Below are positions 42,100 to 55,900 of a stretch of 64,000 nt of DNA, piece by piece. The DNA lies in contig JAJTWR010000021.1 in assembly GCA_021613335.1 (NCBI GenBank), positions 3,522,501 to 3,586,500 on the forward strand, written 5' to 3'. The stretch's first letter is position 1, and every line of letters begins with the position of its first letter. The notes under the pieces are model-generated. The model saw only the letters and a program-made list of their open reading frames with translations, had not been told where the DNA came from and searched no databases. The position numbers and the translations under genes were made by a program. The DNA is from Whitmania pigra (taxonomy: Eukaryota; Annelida; Clitellata; Hirudinida; Haemopidae).

Positions 42100-44690
42100 T
42101 CACCACGGTTGATTGGCCGCGTGCCTGATGTTGACAAAGTGGAGGTTGTGGCAGCAGTACCTCTCCTTTCCAGTCATGAGGGACACAAACTTCGTCCTGT
42201 GGTTGGTCCTGCTGCCAAACAGACTCATCCCCTCGTTCTTGAGATCCATGAGGGTCCTCAGCATGAACCTGAGGGAGTCCGGGCTGGTTTTCGAACACCT
42301 GTCCTTCGGATTGGAATGGATGTCCACTTCGGGAGTGTGGACTTCGAGGAGCAGTTGTCTGATCTTTGGCAGCTGGTTGGTGGTGATGAGGTCGTTGAGG
42401 ACTAGCCACTCGGAGAACTCGATGTCCATCTTCAGCAGGTCGATGTGTCGCTATGGTGACGAGGGTGGTGGATTTTTCCGTTAACGAAAGTCATTTCAAT
42501 TCAAAAGTTTCAACTAGCTGTCATCGTTGTCATCATCATTATCATCATCATCATCACCACCAACATCTTCTTTAAACAGCTACTATCACCACTATCATGA
42601 TCATAACCATCGTCATCATCATCATCACCTCTTCGTGCCCCAACTCCTTCATGATGGTGGAAAGCCTCTTCATCCTCCATCCAGTGGTGATGTCGATCGT
42701 TTCGATGTTGTCGACGCCGAAGTTGTGGAAGTGGATGTTTTCCGACACTCGATGCGAGTCGACGTTCATGCTGGAATTAATTCGGTTCATTGCTGGTTGT
42801 TGTTATGAAATTGTGATTCAAACTAACTATATAGTTAAGTATCATAACATTGTTATCGACATCATCATCATCATCATCATCATATTCATGGTGATCATTA
42901 TTATCGTAGTCACTTCTAACACCATCATCATCACCACTTATTTACCATCCCAATTATTATCATTATCATCATCACAGCTACCACCGTCATAACCATAATC
43001 ACCTCGGATCGAAGGAGTGAATTTCACATCCCAAGATCTTCTCCGCATCCTTCTCGAAGCCAAAGTCGTGTCCGACCCTGCGCGATTTAACAAGTTATTA
43101 TCAACAAGCCGTCGTTAAAATTATAAATATACCATCTGATAATGATAATAGAATTACGAAAGCAATGTAACTACAGCTTAATTATTGTTCTCGTAATATA
43201 ATCACAGTTAGGCAGCAAAAGCATGTTGCATCAGAAAACAACCAACACAGGAAAACATCAGAACTAAAATAATAGAATGACGATGTAAATAGCTTTACCT
43301 TTTAAATAAACGTTAACAATAGTAAATAATTAAAATAAATAAATTTAATAATCATCACAACAAATTTTTCGAAATGCCTAACAATGGCAATAAGTTTTTA
43401 TATATAGAAACCGACGAAATCCAATATTTCACCCAAACGAGTAGATGAGACAGGGTGTCCTGATGTCGTAATTCCTCCCGAGGCAGACGTCGTAACCCCC
43501 CTCTTCGGGGGGTCCGAGGTGCTCTTGACCCCCACAGCTGGTGGTCAGCTTGGACATGAAGCTGAGTAATGTTATTGCTTTATTAAGTAAGAATTAAAAA
43601 ATAAAACAAAGCAAAGGACTTTTTTAAATTGATTTTAAAAATAAAGTATTTTTAAATTTTTAAATAACACTGAGATATCAATGAGTATTTTAATTCAACG
43701 CATTCTGTGCATTACTAAAAAGTCTTTTAGCTAATTTAATTAACAACATTCCTGAACATTTGAACAAAAACTGAATAGTACAAATTAATTGCAAGTTGAA
43801 GTAATTGAGTTATTTTATTTGATTTCTTTTGTTGCAATATCTAGAGTATTATCCTCTAAAGAATAATTACTTCAGTACGAGAGTAATTATTCTATTATTA
43901 TTGAATAAGCTCGATGAGGAAACCATATATTCAGATTTGGTAGAAGTACTTAAAATGTGACTATCGAAATTTGAATATTAATTTTAAAAGTAGGAGTGTT
44001 TTATCACACAGACATTAGTTGCCTTAAACCACTATAAATTAATGTTATGTTATGTTAATAATGTTTTCATTAATTTTTTTTATCGAATATCATCACTCTA
44101 AATTCTAAAAAGGTAAAATTTTAAAAATAAATATAGCATTAATTAATTTTCAGTTAAAAATAAAAGAAATTTTTTGAATTACAAGAAGAAATCCTCCTCC
44201 ATTGCTTTGTAGTCAGTTCCTAAAGGACTGAGGTAAGCCTCTCTCTTGGAGTCATTTGGAATGGCAATCTGAAAGTGAAGGTTGATTGAAATTGTTGATT
44301 AAAAATTGCAAATGCACACATAAAACAGAATGAGTAAGAAAAACAGAATTAACAACATGTAAACAACAGTTTACAACATGATTCGTGACAAATTAATGCA
44401 ACATAGTGTTCGGAACATTATTAACGATATCTCAATTACTAGTTTCCATGTAAATCAAGAGCTTCATCACTCCGTAGGACCTTTGCTATGTCAGCCTTGC
44501 ACTTGACTGCAGATGTGATGAGGACATTATTTCTGCCAGACCTCATGTAAAAGATTAACAAACAAAAGACACAGAAAACGGCAATTTTCGTGTATCGATG
44601 TCTTGTCAATTGTTTCAATTTTCTGTTGGCTAAGTTTAAATATTTATGAATCATGTCTTGGTGATACGGCAGACGCGTTATAAACTTCAT
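42100..44690 (-). CDS. METTL24-like: METTL24-like membrane-anchored methyltransferase
   Basis: A putative SAM-dependent methyltransferase of the Methyltransf_21/METTL24 group; its substrate is not known to me. Exons (minus): 44690-~44481, 44268-44183, 43561-43439, 43077-43003, 42770-42629, 42450-42100 (TGA), about 328 residues, close to METTL24's usual length. An N-terminal hydrophobic segment (KIAVFCVFCLLIFYM, residues about 35-50) after a basic stretch suggests a type II anchor. Family landmarks follow in order: GGYDVCL, CLIYSVGHDFGFEKDAE, GCEIHSFDP, WRMKRLSTIMKELGHE, and IDLLKMDIEFSEWLVL. These correspond to the SAM-binding loop, the acidic strand end and the MDIEGxEW-type motif; the usual Gly is Phe here. 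The exon 1 donor is the least certain boundary. An upstream exon is possible because no in-frame stop lies close before the ATG. Confidence 0.87.
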
Positions 44691-44715
44691 AAGTCCAAAA
44701 TAAACACCTGTGTAA

Positions 44716-47700
44716 ATGGAACCTCAGGTTTCCCTAAAAACATTTTTTATTTCGTAATATTGTTGCATAAAAATTAATTTTGATTTTTTTGTGTAATTTT
44801 AATAAAATTATTTTAATTTATTGAAATTCTGTTCTAATGATTTGATTTTGTTACTAGAGTGCAGGATTATATTCCAAATAATCAGACTGCACTTTTAACT
44901 TTATGTTATCTATGTTTGGAACAAGGCGAATTATTTAAAGACATGGATTTTTGTAAAGAATACTGGACATTGGCTTCATCTCTAGAATGGGCCGATCAAG
45001 TATTTAAAGGATTATTTTTTCGGAAATTATTTAAATCAGTTTGAAATGCCTTAAAGAATAAATCACCGTTTAAATTGTGTTACAAGGTTCCAGGTGGTCT
45101 GTTAGGCTTCAACAGCACTCTTATTGGAGAGCCGAGCATTATAGCACTGAAACAAGATTTAAAGTTAATTTGTGGTGGCTTGCATGGGAAATCAGCAACA
45201 GAGTGAGTTGGTTGCACAAAGACATTAAGAGTTTCATAATTTAAAGCATTTCATGTTCAACTTCCAGACTGGAAAAAACGGAATGGCCATCTAAGATGAC
45301 TGGAGTTTTTGTATGGAAGTGGTTTCTGAGTTGCAGGGAGTTCGAGTTTCTTCGACCGATGTCTCACTTCAACCTGAGGAGATTCAAAGAGTTAAATCTG
45401 AACCTGTGCTATGAAATTGTCAAGAGCAACAAATGGGCGAATTGCTTTTGTGATGTGAGACGTTTTTTCTTAACAAATAATGAATTAAATGATGATTATA
45501 AGCAATTAATAACATTATTATAATAAATGTAAATACTGTATGTTTTGACATGTTTTATGTTTCAGTTCTTGCAAGCTTTTGACACAGGGACCTACATGAA
45601 AATGACAAACATTTTTCTTAGTGGAGTCTTGTCTCTGGAAGGCTTCCCTTCAAATGATGATGACGTAAAATTCTGCGTCCAATTTGTCCGTCGGATTCTG
45701 ATGTCGTTTGTAATTGATGAAAAGTACAGAAAAATTATCCACCATCCTCTTGTGCCAAACCAACCTCAGAAATTGCACGAGCCAAACCCTCAAATGGAGA
45801 GAGAAGTCATAAAGCTGCTCCTGAAAGTCTTGTCGAGAATCTTCGAAGCTCCTCAAATATTTTCCAATTCCAATCACCAGCTTGGAATCCTCACGATCAC
45901 ATCTTTCTTGAACTGCTTGTCATCTCTGCTCCTCGGTAAAATCGTCGTTGTTTCTTCCGTCGACGGTGTTCCGAACGCGCAGTCACACGATTTTGTATTC
46001 GACGGAGACGATGCTTTTCCTCGTAACATCATGACATTCGATGTCACACAACTTGAAATCTTGGATGGGTCTTCTGAGATTGAAAATTCTTGCAAGTCAG
46101 CAGTGATGCAATCTAAAACCTACACTGATTTCTCTAGAGAAATTCAATCATTCTTGTCATTCTATGACAATTTTTCGAAGAATTCTGCCATTTATCTCCA
46201 GGAAATTATCAAGAAATCCGAAGAAAAATTTGTCGGCTACGGTCGTTCGGACATCTGCTTCGAGATGTTTCTTAGTCTCTTCAATTCTTTGGAGCGCTGC
46301 CAGTTACTTGAAGCTGCAAACAAACAGGCGCTAGACCTTCACCCTCTGCTCGAGATCTTAGAAACTCTGAGGCCACTCAAGGAGACTGTTTCTTCGATCC
46401 TCGAAGTCAAGCGGTCCGACAGTTTCGACAAAGAGTTCATGCTGAAAGTTGCCCTTATGAAGGCAGAGGCAAAACAGGAAGGTTACAAAGGCAAGTTGCT
46501 GTTGCATTTATCATTTAGTGCCATGCAATCCAAAACATGAATGCAAAGGAGCTGTGATCTAAGACTGCATTTTTAAATGAAGCTTACAAATTATGCCATT
46601 ATTGGCTTGCTCAGGAAGGCAATTTGCTAATCTGTTGTGTTTTGTGGCTGTTGTTGATTATTGTTGTGGTAGTTGTTGACATCGGAAGTGCTATCAATGT
46701 TGTCTTTGGAATCGTAATGTTTTGCCAAAATGTTGTTTGAATGTGTTTCTACAGTTCACATCCAAAACCAATAAATCTGTTTTCAGACTGTTTCATGAAA
46801 TCGTTGCAATACAAAATCAACAACAAAGAACTGGTGGCCAGGTTAATTTTTATGATTTGTTCCAATTTAATTCATTTATTTATATTTGCATCTCAACCAT
46901 CCATTTATTTGTCAATTCATCTTTGTTCTCGTCCATCAGTTCATTTGTTCATTCATTCGTTCAGACAAGTGAAGCTCGTGCAAGGAGACCAGGGCCTGAT
47001 AGACGGTTGTGAATCGTACCTGACAATCCACAACTATGCGGTTCGACTCCAGAACAGTGAGGCATCCGACTCGACATCAATCGGTGCCTTGAAGAAGGTG
47101 TCACTGAAATTGTTACATTTCGCATAAATTAAAATTTGTAATTTAAATCTTAATAAAATAAATAAATAATAAAATTAAATTAGCAAGTTAATTTAGCACA
47201 ACTATAAAATTAATCTCATCATTTATTCGTCCCCAAACAGGTACTCCTGGAAGCCTTCCTGAGATTCGATTGGTCGATGAGAGACGAGGTCATCTACGCT
47301 CTGAATGCAAGCCGGGAGATGCTTTCCATCGTCGAAGACACGAAAGATCTCGCGACAAGATGGACGCCTTGCCTCAACAGGGTGTCGAATGTCGATCGTG
47401 GAATTCACAGCGAGGTTTGTGATTGGATTTGATTCTTAATATTGTTATTGTTTTGATCAATAATGAATCGATCGTTATTGTGCTTACATTTATTTAATTG
47501 AATTTTTGAGTGCCTTATGTTTTCAAAAAGGATGTGAAGGCACTTTTAATTGCTCTAAAATCATTTTTAATCATTCTACATAAAACCCTAATCTGAGTGT
47601 TATGACAATATTAATTAAACATTATCATTACAACATTATAGTAAATTATTATGATATTATTAATTATGCATGATCTTTTTATTTATGATTTTAAATTATT

Positions 47701-50223
47701 GGCTCAAATGCATCTCAATGATTCATCAAGAATTCCACCATTCACCAGAACTTCCTTTTCCCTATAAACAGCTTTCCATGTTGGTCTCCCTGCTGCTCCT
47801 GTCCGACGTCAGATCACTTCTCGACAGTGCCATGTCCGAGGTCGTCTCGAAGGCCAGGATCGTCAAAGTTGTTGCAGAGGTGAGCTCATTAATAATGATT
47901 AATCATTTTTAATAATAATATGACCATATTAAAGTTTTATTTGAGACCAAAATGAAAAATAATAAATAAATCATTTCTAGCTTCTCTCACAATTTCCCAA
48001 GACCTTAACCCTGAAAGGATCGGGTGCAGAAGGCATGTCCATCTTCCTCGACTCTTTCCTCTCTGCGTATTCCGGTCTTCGGGATCAGAAGAAAAAGAAT
48101 CTCTTGTCATTTATGGAGTCACTGCTCACTGCAAGCAGAACTCCTTCTCATGTTGAAACTGAGAGGAAGGGCCATGGCCAATCTACTTCTCTGATCGACG
48201 AGTTCTCATTGGCCTGCATTCTCCCCAACGTCGCGGCAGTTTCTAAGACCGATCTGCCCCTGGTCGGGATGTACCTGAGGGTCCTGACGAAGACGTCGAT
48301 TCGCTCGACAGCCGTAAAATTCACCTTTGCTTCTTTGTTCCTACTATTGTGCAACCTGCTTGAAGAACTGTATTCTGGTGCTCTGTCCCCGATCTTGCCC
48401 TCGGAGCAATCTAACTGCGGCGGTGGTGATTGTGCCAATGTCAGCGAAGTTGTCGTCGATGGTGACGTCGGTGAGGGTGGTGATGACGTAGGAGCTGATG
48501 TCAACTCGGCATTCGAAAAGAAATGTCAACTGCTCCAGGTGGTTGAGTCATGGAAGGAGGTCTTTGCCAAGAACTTCTCAGAAGGTCAATTTCTTTGATG
48601 GATTTTTTTGTTGCCATTTTTTGTAAGAGATGTTGGCATTGTTTTAATTATTGTAGTTGTTACAATTTGGTTTTCATTTTCTCTCGTTTATTCATCGGTT
48701 CTTCGACCTTGTAGAACCGACCTTCACGGAGCTGCTGAAGGCAGAGTTTGAGAAGTTCACCTGGTGGACGAAGAACCACTTTCTTGGTTCTGCTCTCCTG
48801 CCACGCGAGAAGGTAGCATTGCCTTTGTCTTGATTGGATGCCCATCGTATTCACAACCATCATCCATTCAACCATTCGTAAACATCATCATCATCATCAT
48901 CACCAATAGCCACCAGCTATTAAAATGTGTTAAAATAATGTTGCTCTGTTGCTGTGGTAGTGTTTTTGTTGTTGTTTGAGTACAACCAGTTGAAATTGTT
49001 GTTGTTTGAGCACAACCAGTTGAAATTGTTGTTGTTTGAGTACAACCAGTTGAAATTGTTGTTGTTTGAGTACAACCAGTTGAAATTATTGTTTGAGTAC
49101 AACCAGTTGAAATTGTTCTTTCGCAGCCATTCTTGTCGGAGAACCTCGAATCACTCCTTAGAACCAATCCCAATCCTCCTCAATCTGCCGAGCTGGACAG
49201 CTGGAGGACTGAATGTAGGCAGAGTTTTCATCTTGTTATTTATATTTTGATTAATAATAATACTTCTAAAGTATAATATTAATAATAGTAGTCATGATAT
49301 TGGTAACATTTGCTATCAGTGTTAATTGCTCATCTTAATTGTTTATTACAGTTTAAGTAGAATGATAACTGTTCAATAGGGTTTTAAAATTATTAGTCAA
49401 CTACTTGTACCGTTACTATTATGATTATTATTATTATTATTATCATCAACATCTGATTATATTTCCATTTACAGGCATCGACCACCTGATTGATTTTGTT
49501 GAGATCTCGGACTTCTGCTTCGATTTTTACCTTCGACATTTCAGCTCAGAGTTGCTGCGTTTCCGCGTCGGCGATGCCACTTACAATGCTCTCGTCTGGA
49601 AAGTCTGTCGGGTATGGTCGACTAATTCTCGATTGCTTTATTACTTTAATATATCGTTATTAATATTTAATATTTACTTGATTTTTTTCAACCTGAAAAT
49701 GACAGAGTTTTATTCTTTCGACATCCTCCGAGTGGATAAGAACGTGCCCTCTTTTGCTGGATATGGAATTTGCAGAGCCATGCACAAAGAGATTAGACAA
49801 AGGTACTTTGTTAAAATGCAGCCTAAAATTTGACCTATTTTTTTTATTGTCAAGTTATAATTGGTTGACATGCATTTTTGTTTTTGCTTTGATTAAGTGC
49901 TAGCAGTGTGTCATTTGATAAGCGACGCGTTCGCCCTTCTGAAAGTTTTACAAAGTCAGACTGCAGATGAGGAGTTATGGAATGTTCTGCCATGGAACAG
50001 ATTATGCCAGCACCTGAGAGGTTTTCTTGAGGTGAGTCTTACTCGAGACCTCTAATGAATAATAATATGAACAAACATTTTTGTTTCAATTTGTATTCAG
50101 ACATTCATTGAAAGGTCGGACCGCGCGAAAGAGCCTTATACTGAGATCTTGAAAATTTGTGGTCGTATTTGCGCCACCATACCATCGCCACGTCTGATCG
50201 ATCTCATGCAGCATTTACTCTAA
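44716..50223 (+). CDS. GEMIN4-like: GEMIN4-like protein (candidate SMN-complex subunit)
   Basis: Gemin4 is an all-helical component of the SMN complex, which assembles spliceosomal snRNPs. Exons: 44716-44727, 44865-45038, 45087-45202, 45268-45454, 45566-46494, 46755-46841, 46965-47097, 47241-47414, 47772-47879, 47981-48584, 48715-48812, 49127-49214, 49475-49611, 49706-49802, 49898-50031, 50101-50223 (TAA). All phases close and predict 1,066 residues, close to human GEMIN4 (about 1,058). Recognition is by scattered collinear similarity recalled by eye: AELLSQFPKTLTLKGSGAEG, then STSSEWIRTCPLLLDMEFAE, then WNVLPWNRLCQHLRGFLE near the C-terminus, each matching a similarly placed GEMIN4 segment. 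There is no catalytic motif. The 12-bp first coding exon is inferred only from phase and an ATG, and is the weakest part. The alternative is another large helical-repeat protein. Confidence 0.66.
48966..49122. repeat. 30-bp minisatellite, five copies, abutting a splice acceptor
   Basis: Units containing GAGTACAACCAGTTGAAATT recur at 30-bp steps (GAG at about 48978, 49008, 49038, 49068); the last copy is 27 bp after a 3-bp deletion. One copy has GAGCAC. The array ends just before the TTCTTTCGCAG acceptor of the GEMIN4-like exon starting at 49127. Confidence 0.95.
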
Positions 50224-50425
50224 AAGACTGACTTAAGAGAACGCATCTCTTGTTTTTCAGAACTAATTTCTGTTTTTCTTTTAAATCGTGGTCACTTTTG
50301 CTTTGGAACCCGGATTTACACATGTAAACAACACTAGTCCGAGTTTAGCAGGCCTGGAATTTTGTTTTACGGTCTTTTGGGCATAAATTTGTAATGTAAT
50401 TGTGCTACTTGTTTTTGTTCTTCAA

Positions 50426-50431
50426 AATAAA
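50426..50431 (+). promoter_or_regulatory. AATAAA downstream of the GEMIN4-like stop
   Basis: A canonical polyadenylation hexamer lies 202 bp after the TAA of the GEMIN4-like gene and only 22 bp before the ELMO ATG at 50454. If it is used, the upstream transcript ends at or inside the ELMO coding start. Confidence 0.45.
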
Positions 50432-50453
50432 ACTTCCGAAAACGCCTGTTGCA

Positions 50454-52949
50454 ATGCCGATGGCATCCGAGTTGCGTAAAGTCGGGATAACTTACGAGAA
50501 CAACCCGTACTTGCTTCAGCTGGATGTGGTGAGCACTTTGACAAAAAATCGGTCTTAATCATGAGTTTGATTTTCTTCACTATTTTTTCATTTCTAGAGC
50601 AAATCTTTAACCGAAATTGTTGAGGATATATGCTGCCAGTAGGTCACACTTGTAATTGTAATTGTACAGCCTTAGGTGAAGAACAAGGAATTTACATGCA
50701 TTTTCAATTTCTAGTTATCAATTGAAGAAGCCATCTGATTATGCACTGTGTTTCAATGCACCCAATAACCAGAAGTTTGTCACTGAGAAAGTAAAATTTA
50801 GAAAGCTTTTATTTGAATATTGCAACATAAAAAAAAGTGAAAAAAGCAAATAAAAACTAAAATTAGACATCCGATAAAAAATCTTGTCCTCACAGAATCG
50901 GGGTGAAATTCAGAATGGAACCATCATGAAGCTCACAGACTCCCCTGTTGGTGAAAATAACAATCATTTTAACATTCATTTGTTGGAAAATTCTAACCTC
51001 TCCAAATAATCTCGTACATTTGTGATTTTTCTAAAATCTAAGGCAAGAACATCGGCATTGCTTTTGAACTCTCTCGAAACAATGCTTGGAGAAAGCTTGC
51101 TTCAGAAACTCAAGCAACTTTCGGAGCTTTCCATAGACGATGCTTTTGCAGGAGAGTTCATCTCCATCGGGGGCCTTGCTAAAGTTCAGTCCATGATCCA
51201 GAGCTCAGTCTAGTAAGTCACTCAGACGAGATACTAGCAAAAATTTATTGATGATGATGTTTTTTTTCTGTTGATTGGAGAGCATTAATGAGGCTCAAGT
51301 AAAAAATTTACAATAATCATCGTCCTTGTTGTGGCTCTTATTATTTATATATATCTATTTATTTCTCATTTTTAGCTCCGGGGAAATCCTAGCTCATCTG
51401 CTGAAGTCCTTTGTGGAATTGATGGACCATGGGATTGCCTCGTGGGACATTGTCGAGAACAAGTTCATAAAAAACGTAAGATTACGAAGAAGACTACAGA
51501 AACAAAATGAGCATTAATGGGAGTTAAAAATGGCTACAATAATTGGAACTCTTCAATTAAGCTCATGATAATGATTACGACAATGATGATGATGATGATG
51601 TCGATTATCATGATGATGGTAGTGATGTGAGTTCACTTCTCACCCAGGTGTGCAGTTGTGCCAACTCCAGCAAGAACCTCGGCCTCATGACCACACAGGC
51701 TTCCCTGGAAATTCTCGAGTCGATCATCCTCAACTGGTGAGGTTCCAAAATGGCCTTTGGATCATAATCATGACCGCCAATTTGCATATCACAATTGCGA
51801 TGACAATGAATATTTTAACAAATATTATTACTACTCATATCATTGTTATCATTATTATTATTGTAACTCAGATGGTATAATTCTTGATGTTTCATACCTT
51901 ATTATGAAATAATAATTAGATCTTCATATTATTATAATAATAATTATTATCTTGTAAGATAACATCATGCTTACGCTTCTCCGAAACATGTGGCATTGCT
52001 GCGTATCATTTTACCTAAAATAACATCTAACCCTCATGACAAAGTTAAACTCACACCCGAACGACCGATTGTTCGACAGCGAGGGCAAGTACCCCATGAT
52101 CGAGCAGGAAGTCAGCCCCGCTTCCCTCATGCCCCATCTTCAGAGGTAGGATTACTGCTATTATTATTATTATTATCATCATCATCAGCATCATCATAAT
52201 CATCATCATCATTATTATTATTATTATTATATTATTATTATCATCATCATCAGCATCATGATCATCATGATCATCATCATCATCATTATTATTATTATTA
52301 TATATTATTATTATTATTATTAATATTAGCAAGCAAATTCGTAACATCCCTAGACACTCTCCACTGCCAATTTGTTTACCCTAAGCATGCCTGGTTTTCC
52401 CAATTCTTTGCAGTGTCGATGTTGAGGTTCAGACCAATGCCTTGGCAGTCCTTAATGCCCTGTTCACCAGGGGAGATAGTGAGAAGAGGAGGGTGAGTAT
52501 TCAAGGCAGTGGAGGTGTTTATAATGATGATGATGATCTCGTAACTGAATGTTTTCCATCCAGACAATGGTAGAGAGTTCACAGTTCAAAACCATCAGGA
52601 ACATCATCATGACGGTTCCGATCTCTATTACTATAATAACAATAATTATGATGTTATTAACGAGTCACTTATATTTCCTGTTATGTTTTAATATTTTTAA
52701 TAACTATTAATATAGAAGTTATTATCACTTTCCAGTTAACTTTTATTACTACAATAGCCTTCACTTTCTAGTTAAGTTTTATTATTAAAATATCCTTCAC
52801 TATCCAGTACATAATCCACAAGGGCGTTCAGAGTCCCGAGATGCTCCACCAACTGCATGTCCTCCAGCAGCAGTTCTTCAACCTCCTCGATGAGAAGCAG
52901 ATGATGGCCTTCGATCCCAATGACAATGTATATTATTATTATTATTCAC

Positions 52950-52993
<44 letters not shown>

Positions 52994-55900
52994 TATTTTA
53001 TTCTATGATTAACTGCTAATGTTGCCATTATCTTTATTATTATATAGTTAAGAATGTTAGAATGGTTAGAATGATAACATCATAATCATAATTCATGATA
53101 ATACTGTTATGGTCACTCATAGATAAATAATGATTTATGATGATACTGTTATTGTCATAGGATTACTTCTCCAACATCCAAGAACTGAGGCAGATTGCCT
53201 TCGACACCGACACGGACAACTCCCCAGCGGCGAAGAGGCAAAGTCAACTCAGGGACATCAGGAAGCTCGGATTCCAGGTCAGAATCGACGGACTTTGTTC
53301 TTTTGTTGGGAAAGCTTTAAGCATTTGTTTAAGTTGACGAGATGATAAAATCATTTCTGATTAATTACTATGACACTATTGCGGATAAACAGCCCCACAG
53401 TTATTTACTTGTTAAATTCTTATCATTATCTTTAGTTAATTAATTGTTTACTTATTCCGACGTTCCATTCCATGCGACTATCAGAACGCCATGAATCCAC
53501 TGGAAGACTTCACCAAGAAACCTCCGGGCATCCTCCCCTTGTTCAACATGGTTTACTTCGCACGCACGCATAGTGAGAATTATACCAGGGTGAGTCTTGT
53601 TGACTAAAAATGTTACTTAATCAGTTGATGCCTTGTCATTTTAAATAAATTCGTCTTAATGTCAACATACTAATTTCTTTTATCACTAAACTCTAAGCTC
53701 AGAGCTTCATACTAGTAATATTAAAGCAGATAGTAATTATTATTAATTAACAATAACTGGTTACTGATCCTAAACGTGCGGGCAATTTATTAGGTGGTGC
53801 TCGAGAATTCCTGTAGGGGTGACAGCCATGACCTCCCGTTCGCCCGGGCGAGCATCGAACTGACGGAACTCATCGGACAGGTCCTGAAGATAGCAGAACC
53901 ACGTGAGCTCGCCATCTTGGACATCTGGATTAATTGCACATTTATTTCAAATAAAAATTATCATGATTGAAATTATTATTGATTAATTTGATCATTATAT
54001 GAAATTAATACAGAAACATCCCATCACCTGGTCTTACATGGTTTTAATCCTTTTTGTTTTGTTTGCATTCGACCCCCTCAGCCACCGAGGACGGCCAATC
54101 CTACCACCCGATGTTCTTCACCAACGACCATGCATTCGAAGAGTTCTACTGCGTATCCATCCAGCTCTTCAACAAGACGTGGAAAGAAATGAGGGCAGCC
54201 GTGGCAGACTTTGCCAAGGTTGGTAACCTGTTGGATGATGGCGATTGCCAGCGTTGAAATGGTTTTAATGTGAATTACATAGTAAGCTGATGAAGAGCTA
54301 TTGATGACGATGAAGATAATTATGCTAGTTTTTTATGACGACGACGATGACTGTGCTGACGAACTCCAGGTACTAGGAGTGGTCCAGGAGCAGATAGAAC
54401 GTGCTCTCGACAGCCAGCCCACATCCTTCGACCAGTTCCGCTACAAGCTCTCCCGACTGACCTACCAAGAAATCACGCAAATTTGGCACCAAGAAAGAAG
54501 GGCCAAGGACCAGACGGGGCTTCAAGCCAAGCCCATACTGTGGGTGTCTGCAATCCTCTTCAAGAGGATGCCATTTGGCATGCCGTTCTGATTGCATCGA
54601 TTAAATTTTATAATTCAAATTTGATTCGCTTGCAAATTCAAGTGAGTATGCCAGACTATCGAGTAAATGGCGATAATTTACAAGCCTTGAATGGGTCTTG
54701 ACTCAGCATTAATTTTGTGTTTTGTATGACCTCCTGTTTGTTGTGAGCTGCAAACAAAACGGACATTTTTCTTTGCAATTTCAAATATGTTACCACTGTT
54801 GTTATTATTATTATTATTATTATTAATAGTTTACATTTTTCCAGGGAGTTGAGGGAGCAGATAAAGCCAGAAATAATTGAACTCATCAAGAAGCAGAGGC
54901 TCAACTACTTGATCGAGGGCACGAGGTTCTCTCTCAAACACTACAGGCGACAAGGTGATTATTAATATTATTACATCATAAATATTAATATTATTACGTT
55001 ACCGTTATTATTATCAGGCTATTATTACAAAGCTGCAAATAGGTGCTTTTAATGAATTAATCTCTTTTGTTGATTTATTTACTTATTTGTTCAATGAACA
55101 TAAGACAAGTTCGTTTACTGCCGGCTCTCCCCCAACCTCAAGGCCTTCCACTACGGAGACTGCGAGGAGAACACATGTCCCTCTATCGACCAGCTGACTA
55201 ACAAGAGTAAGTGTACTTGACTTTTAGTCGGGCATTGTAAAGGGTCTGAGTTCAAATCCAGATTTGGGACTTCACCATAAAGCTTGTCATGCTAGCACCA
55301 GAACTGAGGTTTTGTCATTCCAACATTTAATTGTTATTTTAAATAATACAATAACAATATAGTAAGTGCTGCTTATAATAAATTCTTTACTATAATTATA
55401 TTTAATTATTATGTTGTTGCTATTTCTGCTTCATATCAATTATTCGTTTTCTGATCAACATTGTTTTGCCACTGACATCATTTCCAGTTGCTGTCAATGA
55501 GATAAAGGCCTTGCTCACAGGCAAGGATTGTCTGCAGGCTGCCAACATCAAGGACATGAGGAAGAAGGTAAGAAGACCATTAGGTTAAGAAGGTTATGAC
55601 TTTTAACTTCCCCGATTAACATTTAAGCTTTCCTTGTCATAACAACAACTGATCATCAACTCAACATTTAATGCTAATAAGAAACTAATATACCGATTGT
55701 TATTAATATTCTTCTCAGTACAATAAACGAATTGAGCGAGGTCATTCCCTTCATCACTTTGGTGATGCTTCATTAGTACTCCACGACCCCTTTCGAGTAC
55801 TTAACCCAAATGTTGATATGATGCCTTAATTCAGTGAAAATCGTAGATCTTGGAAACTATGATCAATATCATAACTACCAATATCATAATAACTAATGTT

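Noticed and set aside
42109..42484. Plus-strand frames of 98 and 123 codons
   Set aside because: They are antisense shadows of the METTL24-like last exon, which has clear family motifs.
55240..55275. GAGTTCAAATCC box-B-like sequence in an ELMO intron
   Set aside because: No A box or cloverleaf around it; it could be a decayed tRNA-derived SINE but is too short to call.
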